DNA from: Erigeron canadensis | Lineage: Eukaryota; Streptophyta; Magnoliopsida; Asterales; Asteraceae | Length of the DNA: 64,000 nt | Assembly: GCF_010389155.1 (NCBI RefSeq) | Contig: NC_057766.1 | Span: forward strand, 35,969,516-36,033,515 | Direction: 5' to 3' | Part shown: positions 13,412 to 26,300 of the stretch, piece after piece | Layout: the number at the start of each line of letters is the position of its first letter | How positions within the stretch are numbered: the stretch's first letter is position 1 | Position numbers and translations under genes: made by a program | Notes under the pieces: generated by a model | Told to the model about the DNA's origin: nothing | The model's database searches: none | What the model saw: only the letters and a program-made list of their open reading frames with translations

Positions 13412-14988
13412 TGTACGTAGTGTCGTCTTAAAAGTTTGTATTTGTTTATTAATATCTTTATCTTTACTAATATCTGAAACAAACTCTTTTGTCAACTTGA
13501 TTATATCTTTAAAATATAAAAAAATGTGTTTAATAAAACTAGTGTCAGGCACGTTCAATGGATGGGTAGTCTCAAAATATTTTATTAACTTGAAAATTTT
13601 CTAGGTGAATAACCACTTAATTGGTCAAAAAACTTCTAAAATTTTCAGCCCACTCACTATTGATCGAGCCATGTATGGTCGTGCCGTGCAAATAGCAAAA
13701 AAAAAAGAAGAAAAAACATGAAAAAATCCTGTAAGTTCTCTTATAAAGTTTCTATGTATTATTAATAATGTATCTGTCGTTGAAACATAGTTTGCTTTTA
13801 TATTAAACTGTATACTAATCGATAAAAATAAACATATATTAATAATTAAAAAATAAAGAAGTTGCATTGCGTACGAAGATCAAGTACTAATTATTGTTGG
13901 GTAAGTTTTTTGCTTCATAAATCTCTATATATATTCTTAGTAAATTGATTTTTGATTACAACTTTTGACGTTCTTTTAGTTAAAGTTAGTTCAATAGTGT
14001 TTTTCTTATGCAAGGAAAAGCTAGCGAGCAAACAATAATTTCTTTTGGTTTTTATCAAATATCAACGAATTAAAATTTTATGCAGTAATGGTATGATTCG
14101 AGCAACCATCAATATGACCAATATCACGACTTAATCAATACGAAAGTTAAAAAAGAAACATATGAAAATTAACTCCATATAAATATTGATTTGAGTTTAC
14201 TTTTTTTTTTCCAGCTTTTTGTTAAATAAAAAGATAAACAAAAAAGTGTACATTATATAATTTGAAAATATATACCAATTCATCAACAAATACCATCTCG
14301 AACGTTTTGATTTTTTCCGGGTTGTTCCACTTCATAACAGTCCATACATGCACAACACGAAGTCGTAGTTGATGGTTAACATGTGTTAGCTTACGATCTT
14401 CAAGATGAACTGATGTGGTCTTATTTTTTCGTCGTTGAAATAATGGACAACAAATTAAATTAAAAGAGAAAACAATAACATAAGAATTTAATATTAAATA
14501 ATAATACTGATTAAATATAAAAAAATATATATACATAACCATTATGGTAGTCGATCGTAGTTCTCTTTTTTGGCCATAGGTTTTTTTTTTGGGTTGTGAA
14601 TATGTGAGGTTTTTCTCTTGGTGGTATATAGATAAAATAATAATAGTAATAATAATAATGATTTTTTTATAAAATTTTTTCATTAAAGGTCAACCTTTTA
14701 TTAAATAAATATTAAAAGATAAAGAATTAATAAAGAGACTACTAGCCAACTAGGCTAAAAGAGAGAGATTAAGGATGTAAAATATACCCACCTATTTTAG
14801 TTAGATTATGAATATAGCACTAAACCAATGACTAAAAAAAGTTTAAAAACAAACAAAATAAATAAATAAATAAAACCGCGTACCAGAGTATTTAATATTT
14901 TATTATTAGTATTACTCCTATTTTATCCTCTCATTGAAGCGCGGGAAATCACTCACTTTACAAACCCCCAAATTCAATTTAATCCGGC
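13412..14988. other. Intergenic upstream of the WD40 gene
   Basis: AT-rich, no supported gene. Open frames on the minus strand at 13625-13867 and 14222-14683 are low-complexity translations of AT-rich DNA with no domain. The bases just before 14989 probably hold the WD40 promoter and leader; no convincing TATA box was seen. Confidence 0.4.
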
Positions 14989-17900
14989 ATGGAAAAGTAT
15001 GCTGTTCCGGTACCTCCGATCGGCAGAAACCCTAAGCGGTAATTTAACTACTTCCAATCTTATCAATTAATTACTATTTCATTTCACAAAATATAACGAA
15101 TTCCAGGTCGCAATGGAAAAGGAGTCTGATTCAGTTGACCGGAAAATTTGACCGGAATTACATTCACGACGTCTCTCCGCTTCTAATGCAATCCTATTCT
15201 GAGGTACATCTCCATCAACTGTATATCTATCTTATTTATTTATATATTGAGAATGAAATAATGTTATATTAGATTACTAGATAAATGACTAGCTAACCCT
15301 AATTTGGTTTTGTTATAATTTGGATTGATAGATTAGGGCGTTTCCTCACACATATTATCACCGCGAATCACCGTGTTCTACACATGTTGACTCACTATAT
15401 ACCGTTCCTATGGTTAGTATGCTTTCAATTTTACTGTCACATTTTTTCTTTTTATACTATAATTTTTCGGTTTTAGGGAGTATAATCTGCCAGGGGAATT
15501 TTTAGATAACAGTATTGTTTTGCAGATGCGTGGGATGCACCTTGAAACTATGCCCGCTAGGTAATGTTGTGTGAATGACTGAATGTTTGCCATTTTGGAT
15601 TTACAAGAAACGTTTACGTGGTTGCTTATAATATCGGTGACTGGGGAAACAGTGAATGACGAGTCATGGTGGTATAGAGGGGGACCTCCCGGGGGGTGGG
15701 AGTGGGGGTTGGGGATGATGTGTCAATTTTTAAAATTTGGACAGGGGAAAAGCATTGTGACGTTTTCTTATTGGCATTACTTACTCATAGAGTGGGGTGA
15801 TGGTTTTGCTTGAAATAATAGCATAAACTGATAAGAAAAATGAGATGAAGACTTGTGACAGTTTCTGGGTGGGTTTGTCTTCCTGTGCATCACCGTTGTA
15901 GAGAATCTGATGCATAACCGCCTATAATTTGATTCACAGCTGCCACACGTTGCCCTCTCATTTCCATTTTACCATCAGATTTGCTTTACAATGACCAATC
16001 CTGTACACATACGCTGAGGCATTTATATGTGCTGCATTTAACTTGATGACAAATCAAAAAGTATGTAAGCAAATTCATATTAGGTGGAATAATCTTTTTG
16101 ACAACAATCGCTACTTTACTTATGGATAAGAAAGTGATCTTCTAGATTAAAAACTTCATTTTATTTGTGTTTAATTTTAATAATGAATTTTGGTAGCTGG
16201 AGTTATATTAATTCTTTTGTCATTCTCTTTTGTTCAATTTCAAAGTACTGATAAACTTTTTTTTTTTAATAATAAAATTTTAATATAGGTTGGGTGTATC
16301 TTCTTTGGAATTTGACACAGAGGTAAACTCTCTTCATTGCTTGAAAGTATATAGCATGTATGAGTATATATTGCATCGACATCACTATAATTTTCTAGCA
16401 GTTAGCTAATGATCAATTTTACGTTTTCATATCGTTCATATCTAGATAGAAAAGTTTAACTCCTTTTCTGATTTTCAGGTCTCATTTCAGCTTCTTTTCT
16501 AGCTTTAGGACAATGAGATTAGCTCTTAGATCTAATGAGTTTTACAGAGTATTTATTATCTTGTTTCAGGGAATCTATTTGGTATCAGTGACAAGATCAG
16601 GGTGCTTAACAGTGCATGGATTTGAATCTCTATACTCTCAGAGTAATCAATCTGGTAAGCTCATGAAATTAGGTCTATGAGCTGCTTTTTTTTCTTCCCA
16701 GTAACTGACTAATTGTTGTGTTTGACTTAATCCACGGGTCCCAAGTCCATTGCCAAACAAGCAGTTCCCTAAAGGGAGAGTTTTGAACCTTGGCCCTATC
16801 AGGATGTATCTCATACCTGACAAAACCCACATATAAGTCACAAGGGTTCCTTTATGAAACCAATTCGTGATAAGATTAACCCATCAAGCTTATATATAAG
16901 TATCAATGTTTTTCTATTGACACAGGGCTGAGTTTACACCAATAGGACCTCTGACTATTCGGTGAAAGTGTACTGACTGTTAATCGATTTGGTCACTAAT
17001 TGTGGTTTGGTCAATGATCTCTGTCACATTTTGCACGTAGCACTTCGATAATAATAATTGGAGAATGAATCAAGTTTTAATATTACTCATAGTTTGCTTA
17101 GTTATAACAATTCTCATCTGTCTTATGTTTTCCAAGGGATTTTATGCTATATCCTTTCTGTCCTGTTACAGGCACTGAGGAAGATCTGACGAAACAGCTG
17201 CTGCACATCTCTATATTTACTGGTGCAAGTGCTGTATGCTGGAATCCAGCTAATCAGGATGAGGTGTGTTTTCTTCTCAAGGAAAGAGCCAAAATTGTTT
17301 TCAGTGTCCATGACCGCCAAAAGTTTTATCTTCTGTACTTCATTTGAATATGCAGTTGTAGGTCTTGCTATTATATCATATTATCGTTGTAAGTAATTTA
17401 GGTTAACATTTAACTTGCATACAATACAGGTCGCATGTACTTCCCTGAACACTAATGAAGTTCATATCTTTGACATTGGGTATATTTCTTCTGAACCGTC
17501 GGAGGTATGTTTTCTCTTTTGGTTCTCATTTGCTAATACAGTAATACTTCTTTAGCTAGTGACTTCTTCTATTGGTTCTCATACGTTTGTATATGATTCT
17601 GAATTTCTGTGATAAGTTTAACATATTTAATCATTAATTTACTGTTATGTTCTATAAAGCAACTACTTTGAAGTTAAAAGTAAATTATGAAATACATGGG
17701 TGATTGGTATTTTTAAACAAGCATGAATGATAGTATTTTCTGTTATTAAGTTGACTAACTCAAGGAATCTTTCCTGAGGAATGCGGGGAAAAATATGTGA
17801 AAAGAACATCACTGAACATGTTTGGGTAGTTATCACGGTACTTATTATAGATGACAATATCATCCTTGTCCTCACGGAGCAGTCTGCAGATATTATGAGA

Positions 17901-20039
17901 AGTTCCAGTAACTTCAGTTTGTCCTGTTTTCAATTTACAGATATTGAGAAAGCGGCCTACTGTCAGTGTTCATGGTAGTAATGTGCGCAAAGGTTTATCT
18001 GATATAGCCTTGTTTAATGACGACACAAGGTTTGTGATAGGAAGTACCTAATACTGATTAATGTTTAAGCTTCCAAAAGGTGTTGCTTGCCTTTTTGATT
18101 TTGTTTGCTTGCTGTTAAACTTTCCAAGTCTTATGCTTTCATACAATCAGGCTATATAAAGGCTGTGAGCCATGAGACGGTTCATGTTTGTGTATCAGAG
18201 TAGTGTAATTGGATGTGTCATGCTTTGTTGAATAGGGTAATTGCTTCAGATACATGTGGAACAATAAGTCTGTGGGACAGAAGAGTGAGTGATCTTCCAC
18301 AAACTGGACTTACTACCAATGCAGATAGCGGGATTACCAGCATTCAACTAGATGGAGATCAAGTAAATAAATCTGACATTTAATCATATACATGCCAATA
18401 TGCCATCTATGTATTTTTATAAAGTGTTCATGTCCTGACGTTTACTGAAAACTTATGTGGCACATATATTTGTCAGTGTGTAATTGGTGCTAGTAAGAGT
18501 GGTTTTATTTATGTTTGGGATCTACGTGGTGGACGATCATCAGCTGCTTTTCAAAGTCACAAGGAGGTGCCCTTTCTGTTTTTATAAATTTTTAGAGTAA
18601 TCTACTATATAAATAGCCAAAGTTGATTTAAGAAGATTTTGGTCAATAATAAACGGTCTCCCCTGCCCCCTCTTACAGGTATGCTCTTCTCCTCTAACAT
18701 CAGTAAGGCTAGCATTTCTGCTGAATAAGATTGGACCTTTAAAGGTATGGCAGTTCATTATGAGGCCATAGTTTATTTATTTACTTTTGGGTTCTTTTTC
18801 AGCCTGTTAAGCTATTTAGGTTTTACATTATTTATTTCCATGTTGTATTCTGCAGGCACAATCAAATATACTACCGAAGGAAATACAGTCAATCAACATT
18901 AATCCATCTTGTAAACATCAGCTGGGCTTCCATCTCGACGATGGTTGGTAAGTCAGGATATGCATTCTTTTTTTTTTTTGTTTAAATATCTTTGATGCGT
19001 TTTCATTAATATGTATACTTTTTCATATTGAGGCTTAATGTCACTTATTTTGCTTGCTTTATGAAGTTTAGGTCTGGTGTTTTGGATATGCATAATTTCC
19101 AAGTGTCACATATTCATTGCCCTCCCCCACCTTGGCTGTGAGTCTTTCTTTCTCATATTCCGTCACTTGATGAATTCTATTTTTTTAGTTTTTTTAAATA
19201 TTATCTCTTAGAAGTTCCTTTAGATTATCTTTTTCTGAAATTATCCATGGTGTGTCCTTACTCCCTGAAGTAGTGTATTTCGTAAGATATACCATGTTTT
19301 TTTTTTTGAAAGTAGGGGTGACTCAGATATTGTAACGGCTTTACTACCCACGAGGAAACCATCATGGCTACCTCAACAATCGGTAAGAAATATATTATTT
19401 GTTATCATTAGATACTATCTGTTCACTTTTGTTAAATATTTCACTCTTCAATCCTTTAGCTTCATGACAACTTATTTATGGATGATGGGGTTCCCTCTAA
19501 AGTTCATGTCTTCAATTAAAAGAAGGGATCTTAATTTAATTTGGTGATAATTGGGAAAAACATGCTTATCTTGTATATGTATGTACGTGCAGATCTATGC
19601 AGTTGGTTCTACTTCAAGCAATGGGCTGCACCTTTTAGATTTCAATCCGAACACCAACTCTCCATGCCATGTAGATTACGAGTAAGAAACTTCACATGAT
19701 TTTGCTTTTCTAATACAGCTTAAGATGAAAACGGGTCTTTCATTGCTGCAGTGAGTCAAAGATTCCAGAGGAACCCTTTCGGCATAAACGAAACATATTT
19801 GTACCATCAAATGAACACGTTACTGCTTGTGTCACTCACCCCCTTGATGGCACCATTGTTGGTGGAACCGTTGTGCGTATGCTTGGATTTATATATTACT
19901 CTATTGCTCTTCTAGTAGCTGTGACCTTGATGGCTAATGTTAGCGATGGTGTTTGTTTTAGGAAGCATCTTTAGTGATGATTTCTCAAAATCATGTTTGC
20001 AAGAATGAAGACGCTGCCGCTCTTGCTGAGAATCAGTGA
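14989..20039 (+). CDS. WD40-repeat protein, 477 aa, 18 exons; candidate CUL4-DDB1 adaptor
   Basis: Exons: 14989-15038, 15107-15203, 15332-15412, 15526-15560, 16289-16322, 16570-16654, 17172-17263, 17430-17504, 17941-18029, 18236-18362, 18477-18566, 18679-18744, 18856-18947, 19072-19137, 19316-19382, 19593-19681, 19752-19872 and 19962-20039. All are GT-AG, and the sum is 1434 bases, or 477 codons plus stop. The start MEKYAVPVPPIGRNPKR is the first ATG in frame. The middle shows WD-type blades: VACTSLNTNEVHIFDI, VIASDTCGTISLWDRR and CVIGASKSGFIYVWDLRGG. Two of them end in WDxR (W226-R229, W269-R272), the DWD motif seen in DDB1-binding substrate receptors. Function is otherwise unassigned. The N-terminal ~100 residues show no domain I know. 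The frame is intact, so the gene is probably active. Confidence 0.88.
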
Positions 20040-20920
20040 AAGACAATAGACCCAGGAGCTGTAAATTGGCCAGTGTAAGGTTAATACAAACGTTATTTGC
20101 AACTTTTTCCTTTTAAGTTATAACTTTCTCTTGAATTATATTTAGTCCTTCAGTTAGGTGTTAAATTTAAGTTCATTTTTTTCTCTTAACCTTTTCTATT
20201 TTTGATTTTTTATATTTATAAAAAAATGGTAAATTCATTAGTGTGTGATATGGTACTTTAATAGTTGCATATTTCGATTAATACATTATTTTGAGACATG
20301 ATAAAATGATACAATATTCACGAAGATAACAATTAAAATATAAACATTCAATACGTTATCATCATTCAAGTTATAAATCTTAGGTGTCAAATTTATGTTC
20401 AGATTATCTTTGCTTAACCTTTTGAGTTAAAATTTGGGCAGCACAATGCACAATGATAAAGAGATGATATATATATATATCTATATTAGTTTAAACTATA
20501 AAAAGTACCCGCACGGTGTGATGGTGGCGACGGCGGCGATTGGCGGCGGCGGTGAGTAGTATTGATATAAAAACGGTAGTGTAGTTATTTTAAGAATTAA
20601 CGGTATATAGATATAACTAAAATAAAATATAGATATAGATAAATAACTAGATACTTTTGCTTTGACTGTAACCAGAGAAGAGAATTGAGTTGAATTAGTC
20701 AGCGTCTGAAGTCTGAACTTTCCAATGTGAAAAGAAAACAAAAGTCGTATGGTCTAAAAGTCAACAAAAAAAGTGAATAAATTATATTTTCTAGAAATAA
20801 GAAGCATATTCTCAACTCAACTAGCGTTTACTCCTACTAGATTTCTTCCTTCCATTTATATTCGTTCCCTTGTTCATCCTCCTCCCCTAATCAACATTCT
20901 TCTTCCAAATCAAAACCAAA
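20040..20920. other. Intergenic with a Helitron-like fragment; UGT promoter
   Basis: Around 20505-20600 a GC-rich block (GTACCCGCACGGTGTGATGG, then GGCGACGGCGGCG) is the reverse-strand version of the 3'-end block found in the Helitron-like elements at 3.8-4.9 kb. It is followed by the same AACGGTAGTGTAGTTATTTT tract. Exact ends are not resolved. The last ~150 bases before 20921 are the UGT leader; it is C/T-rich and has no clear TATA box. Confidence 0.45.
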
Positions 20921-22369
20921 ATGACAAACAATAACAACATTGTCGTGTTTCCTTTCATGGCACAAGGCCATATCATCCCATTCTTATCTTTATCTCTTCA
21001 ACTTGAACAAAAAGGCTACCAAATCACCTTTATAAACACCCCTCTCAACATTGCCAATCTCCGCCGCTCTCTTCCGCCTTCCTCCACCATCCGCCTTCTT
21101 GATATCCCATTCGACCCTGTGGACCACAACCTCCCTCCTCATTGTGAAAACACAGATTCTCTCCCTCCCAGTCGAATATTCGACCTCCTTGTGGCCTCTG
21201 CATCTCTCAGACCCGCCTTTAGAAACATTCTGAAAAACCTTGTAGACAATGAATGTCCACCATTTTGTGTAGTAGCTGACTTTTTCTTTGCGTGGTCAGC
21301 TGATGTCTCCCATGAGTTTGGAATCTTCCATGTCACTTTTAGTGGGGCAGGTGGGTTTGGGCTAGCTTGTTACTACTCTGCTTGGATCAATTTACCACAT
21401 AAAAACTCTGTTTCTGGTGAGTTCACTTTGCCCGATTTTCAAGAGGCTGGTAAACTTCAAGTGTCCCAATTAACTCCAAGCCTAGTAGCAGCCACAGGAA
21501 ATGACCCGTGGTCAGAATTTCAAAAAATTAACCTCCCATTATGGGGAAATGCTGATGGGTTCTTGTTTAACACGATAGAAAATCTTGATAAAGTTGGATT
21601 ATCTTATTTTAGAAGAAAATTCGGGCGCCCTGTTTGGGCCATTGGCCCGATTGACTCACCTCTAACAGATACATCCCCAACCCGAAATACAGGATGGGAA
21701 ACAGAAAAGTTGTTACACTTTCTTGATTCGAAACCAACCTCCTCTGTTTTATATATATCATTTGGGTCACAACACACAATCACTCCTTCACAAATGATGC
21801 AATTAGCAATTGCATTAGATAAAAGCAATAAAAGTTTCATATGGGTAGTCCGTCCTCCTCTGGGATTTGACATGAACACCGAGTTCAAAGCAGAGGAATG
21901 GCTGCCCGAAAACTTCAAGAAAAAAGCAGAGGAAGAAAACAGGGGCCTTGTAGTAGAGAAATGGGCACCCCAATTGGAGATATTGTCCCATAAATCTGTA
22001 GGAGGGTTTATGACTCATTGTGGGTGGAATTCGGTATTGGAAGCACTTAGTCGTGGAGTGCCACTGCTCGGGTGGCCAATGGCGGCCGAGCAGTTTTACA
22101 ATGCGAAAATGATGGTGGAGATTGCAGGGGTGTGTGTTGAAGTGGCAAGAGGGGTTAGTTTTGAAGTCATGAGTGAGGATTTAAGAGTGAAGATTGAAGA
22201 AGTAATGAGTGAAGATGGAAAAGGAAAGGAAATGAGAAAAAAAGCATTTGACATCAAGACAATGATTGAGGAAGCAACAAGAGATGAAGATGGTTTCAAA
22301 GGTTCTTCTGTGAAAGCTATGCAAGATTTCCTTCAAGCTCCATTGTTGATTAAAAAACAACAAAAATAA
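20921..22369 (+). CDS. UGT92A: Family-1 UDP-glycosyltransferase, UGT92A type
   Basis: Intronless, 482 aa, a normal length. The N-terminal acceptor-binding half has the catalytic His17 in FMAQGHIIPF and the partner Asp120 in CVVADFFFAW. The C-terminal donor-binding half contains a complete 44-residue PSPG box from Trp348 (WAPQLEILSHK) through HCGWNS (366-371) to Gln391 (PMAAEQ). The closing Gln usually goes with UDP-glucose. Segments such as LPHCGENxDSLP-like 72-82, NLPHK (157-161), LFNTIENLDKVGLSYFRR (215-232) and FIWVVRPP (306-313) match the UGT92A group. It probably glucosylates a small hydroxylated acceptor in the cytosol; the acceptor cannot be read from sequence. The gene is convergent with the large enzyme gene that ends at 23319. 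Confidence 0.95.
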   Translation: MTNNNNIVVFPFMAQGHIIPFLSLSLQLEQKGYQITFINTPLNIANLRRSLPPSSTIRLLDIPFDPVDHNLPPHCENTDSLPPSRIFDLLVASASLRPAFRNILKNLVDNECPPFCVVADFFFAWSADVSHEFGIFHVTFSGAGGFGLACYYSAWINLPHKNSVSGEFTLPDFQEAGKLQVSQLTPSLVAATGNDPWSEFQKINLPLWGNADGFLFNTIENLDKVGLSYFRRKFGRPVWAIGPIDSPLTDTSPTRNTGWETEKLLHFLDSKPTSSVLYISFGSQHTITPSQMMQLAIALDKSNKSFIWVVRPPLGFDMNTEFKAEEWLPENFKKKAEEENRGLVVEKWAPQLEILSHKSVGGFMTHCGWNSVLEALSRGVPLLGWPMAAEQFYNAKMMVEIAGVCVEVARGVSFEVMSEDLRVKIEEVMSEDGKGKEMRKKAFDIKTMIEEATRDEDGFKGSSVKAMQDFLQAPLLIKKQQK

Positions 22370-23318
22370 TAAATAACATTCATCATCAATCAATAATCTT
22401 TATCTGGTTAGTGATGCGGGATTTAAGTATTTATTACAATAAAATATTTTAATAATATAGCAAAATAGATTTGTTCAGTTTTTTTATAGTATATAAACAC
22501 CCTGTTTTTGTTCAAGAATTATGGCAACATTATCTATATTTTGTTGGGATATATGTTTCAGCTAAAGTACTAATGTATGTATCGTTATAAAAGGGTTATT
22601 ATCATTTTTGTGTGTAGATTTTAAAAAATATTACTGTATTAATGTTCTAATCTATCATAAATGAGTCAACAGTTGATAAGAAACTTGTATTAGCAGCAAT
22701 ATTACGTTAATATTTTCTTTTGAAAGAAGCTGACGGCAAACAATATAACTGATGCATTAAAAAATTCAACCCATTTTTAATTTGGTCATAAAAATACATC
22801 GCAATTATTTTTATGTTTCTTAATTAATGGAAGGTGTACACTTCACCATTCAAACTCAATTATATTGGGTCAAAGAACGAAAGTTTGAACCACTTGGAGG
22901 ATTCTACTTTGCAATTGGATGTACATCATACGTTTCATTTTCAATGCCGTAGTTGAACTTTTTAGAGGTCAAGTCAACGATCTTCAGATTTATGAATGGT
23001 ATGTGATCACTGTTCACTTTTGTAATATTTTAAGAAATTAACAAAAGTTTTAGATGACTGATGATATGTCCATATGGATAATAGGAAAAGGGTCATATAG
23101 GACACTGAGTTTTACTTATATGAGCAGTACTAACCATAAAATTCTTAAATTAATTTAACAAGCAACATAGGGAGAGATTCCATCAACCAATTAATATGCT
23201 TTCTCTTACCTTTATAAAAGTATGCAATGTTTTATTTAGCAGTACAACATTAAATATAGAGGAAGTAAATCTGTAAATGTAATACATCACTACACAATAC
23301 ACATTGAACAACATAAAA
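22370..23318. other. Intergenic between convergent genes
   Basis: Holds the 3' UTRs of the UGT (+) and of the 2311-aa enzyme (-). AT-rich with no further gene or clear repeat seen. Confidence 0.5.
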
Positions 23319-26300
23319 TTATTTTGACTTGATAATTTCCCCTTTGAATGCAAGTGAAAGTGCACTGAGACTACCTCCATTTTCAACCTTCACTCCAGGC
23401 ATCACAACACTTCTACTCCCTACAAATCCATCTTCTCCAATCTTAATCTTCCCAAACTTCACCTTCCCACCATCTCCTTCATATATATGCCCGAACAGCA
23501 ACGATTCTCGACCAACACATCCACCGCCTTCTATCTCCACCATCTCGGGGTTCAACACGGCCCCCATGCTGTCCACGTAAACTCCTTGATTCATATCAAT
23601 CTCTGATCCCATCATTTTCATCCACATTGTAAACAAAAACGACCCGCTCACCATTTCCATGAAATACTCCCCTACCAACGTCCTAAACGCTTGCCATATC
23701 GTGTCCATAAACACTTCTTTGCCCCATATCAGCACACTGCCACCATCTTTTTTCTTTCCAACTAGTAACCATTTGGCTATTACACATGCCAGCCCAGCCC
23801 AAATGCCTGAACACACCCAAAACACGGGTAGCAGCCACTGAATGGGGTAGCCACTTGTTTCTTTCACGTAAAATATTACGTTTAGTGGACCCGAGATCAG
23901 TAGTGCCATTAGGTAGTAAGGCAAGAATGTCTGTAACAAAGGTTGGCCAAATAGTGTCCATAAAGTTTTTTGCCAGGTTCTCGTGAGAGTCACTTCTGTT
24001 GCATTCTTGTTTTCGGTTGCTATAGTGGCTGCCATTGGACAACCTGAAAGGTCTACTTTGACATCAGATTGCTCAATGAAACTCCTCCAGGCTTCAGGAA
24101 GTGGTTGCCCGTTTCTCAAATGCTGACAAATCTCGTAGACCAATGAACGACCATGGTCAATAGAAGCACTTTGTGAGGCAGATGTCGCCCGAATTACATC
24201 CACTTCATTGGATCTCAGGAAAGGATTAAACTCTAATTCTTCTGATTGGCTTTGAGTGTTATTCTGGTCTATTGTTACCTCTCCCACATCGATATATGGG
24301 AATTCAGTGTTATCCCACGGGGTGGTGCAGTCAAGTGCAATGTCTCGGGTCACTTCATCTTGTGGAACGGGCCGGATTTGTAACTGGAAAACATACCTAA
24401 CACCACCTGGTTGACTCACTCTTGTTTTAAAATCATCAGCAAGGAACAGTAGCGGACGTTTGTCATTAATGTCTCTTGGAATTGCACCAGTTTCTGGAGG
24501 GAGAATTCCAATGGGCTCCACCTTACCGGATTCTTCAGGGATGGTTTCATCAAAAGGCCTTAATTTGAACTTAACATACATTTCTGTTCCATCTTCAAAC
24601 CGGAAAAGTCTGCATATGTTTGAGAAGTAATGCAGGTTTGTGAATGAATCTGTGTTGCGAAGTGAAGTCCATACAGCATCACGCACATGAGGGACACGCT
24701 TCACGTGCTGTTCCCTTGCTGGCAACCCGCAAACAAGCCATGTGGCAAAGTCAGAGATTGTTCTCGCGTAGAATGCATTTCCCGTTTTCAAAGTCAGGTC
24801 AAGAAGTGGGGTTTCTGTTTCATTTGAAAGTATTCTCACGGCTGCACCACGTGCATCTAGTCTTGCATCATCATCTGCACTTAAGCTGTTACTGTGTCTG
24901 ATAATGATTGGGTAACTCTTCCCTGGGTAGAAGATCTTGTGATTTGGAAACCCTTCGATGTTGTCATAGATCTTTAGAACTCCCTTCCCACTGACTCCAA
25001 TTCGATGGAAGTATCTTGACTTAACTTTAAGAGTAGTAGCAGCAAGATTAGCGGATAAGTTCCCAACAATCTTCTTGTATTTCACATCCATTTCTTCTAT
25101 TCGTTCGTCTAGAGCATGCATCATGTTCTTTATCATGATAGGACTTTCAGAACCGATATAAACACCACCTCTTTTGAGAACAGAATCAACTGGAGCCACT
25201 GAAAGAGCACCAAGAATGACGTTGTTTTGAACAACTGAACCAGGAAGCAGAATGCTTTGACTCCCGACTACTGCATTATCCTGGACTTCCACTTTCCCAC
25301 TTTTGAACCCGTTTATAGAATAAAAGCCAGCAATTATCCTGCTAAAGTCACCCAAATGAACACCCTCACCAATTGAGATCAGTTTCGGGTCAGAAACCGG
25401 GTTAATGGCTCTGATTGAACAATGGTTTCCAACTTCTGCACCCAAAAGTCTCAAGTAGACACAGAAGGCTTCAGTTCCAGAAAGAAGCTTGGCAAATCTA
25501 AGATGGCAAGAGATGTTGATTCGGTGACGAAGCCATATTTTAAATGAGCTTTCATTTGTTTGGTCTTTTTGGTCAAGAAACCATGTCATACTGCAGGTTA
25601 GTAAGCTAAGGATCAAACCATGAGCCAGGTAAGCAGCAGCTAATGTCATGGAAAAGGTCAGTGGGTTCACCGAGGTAGTAAAGATCATGGTAGCATAGGC
25701 GATAATTGTGAAAGGAAGCCAGTGGAAAGCTCCAGCAACACAGAGAAATGAGAAGTGTTTGAGAGATGGTGACTCTTGATATAAAGAGATATAAAGGAAG
25801 TAAGATATCGCAGCTGAAAGAGAACTTAGAAACGCGACAGCATAAATACCCATTAGGTGAGAGATGGTGCTGGTTTGAGTATCATTTGTTGGATCCTGAA
25901 AACGTATATTTGCAAAATGTAAAGCATCTGTTTTTTTCTTACAATAAATGTTGGAGAATAGAGGCGAGCGTAATGCTTTATCTCCGATGCGTCATAAGGG
26001 TTACAAAGGAAATTGTAACATTGACATAAGGAAACATGTCAAATTGGTTGAAAGTGTTCCTAGTGTTTTTTCGAATAAAACCTTCAAAACATTTCGCTAA
26101 AGAAAACTATTACTGAGGTATAATAATATATTTATGAATTATTAATTATGTATATGAAGGTTCATAAAATTTAGGCAAATGGCTGCAACTGGACCCGATT
26201 CGACCCATTTCCCTAATCCATTTTGACTCATCTGCCCAAACCACCCATTTTCCCACCTCATGTAAAAAGTATAGATGTTAAATATTACCTTTTGAACACT

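Noticed and set aside
14222..14683. 153-aa minus-strand frame
   Set aside because: Composed of AT-rich low-complexity codons (Lys, Ile, Tyr, Phe) with no recognisable family.
23319..25853. A separate 844-aa gene starting MGIYAVAF
   Set aside because: Fourteen upstream codons (DPTNDTQTSTISHL) follow a good acceptor and are in phase with the preceding exon, so the Met is internal.
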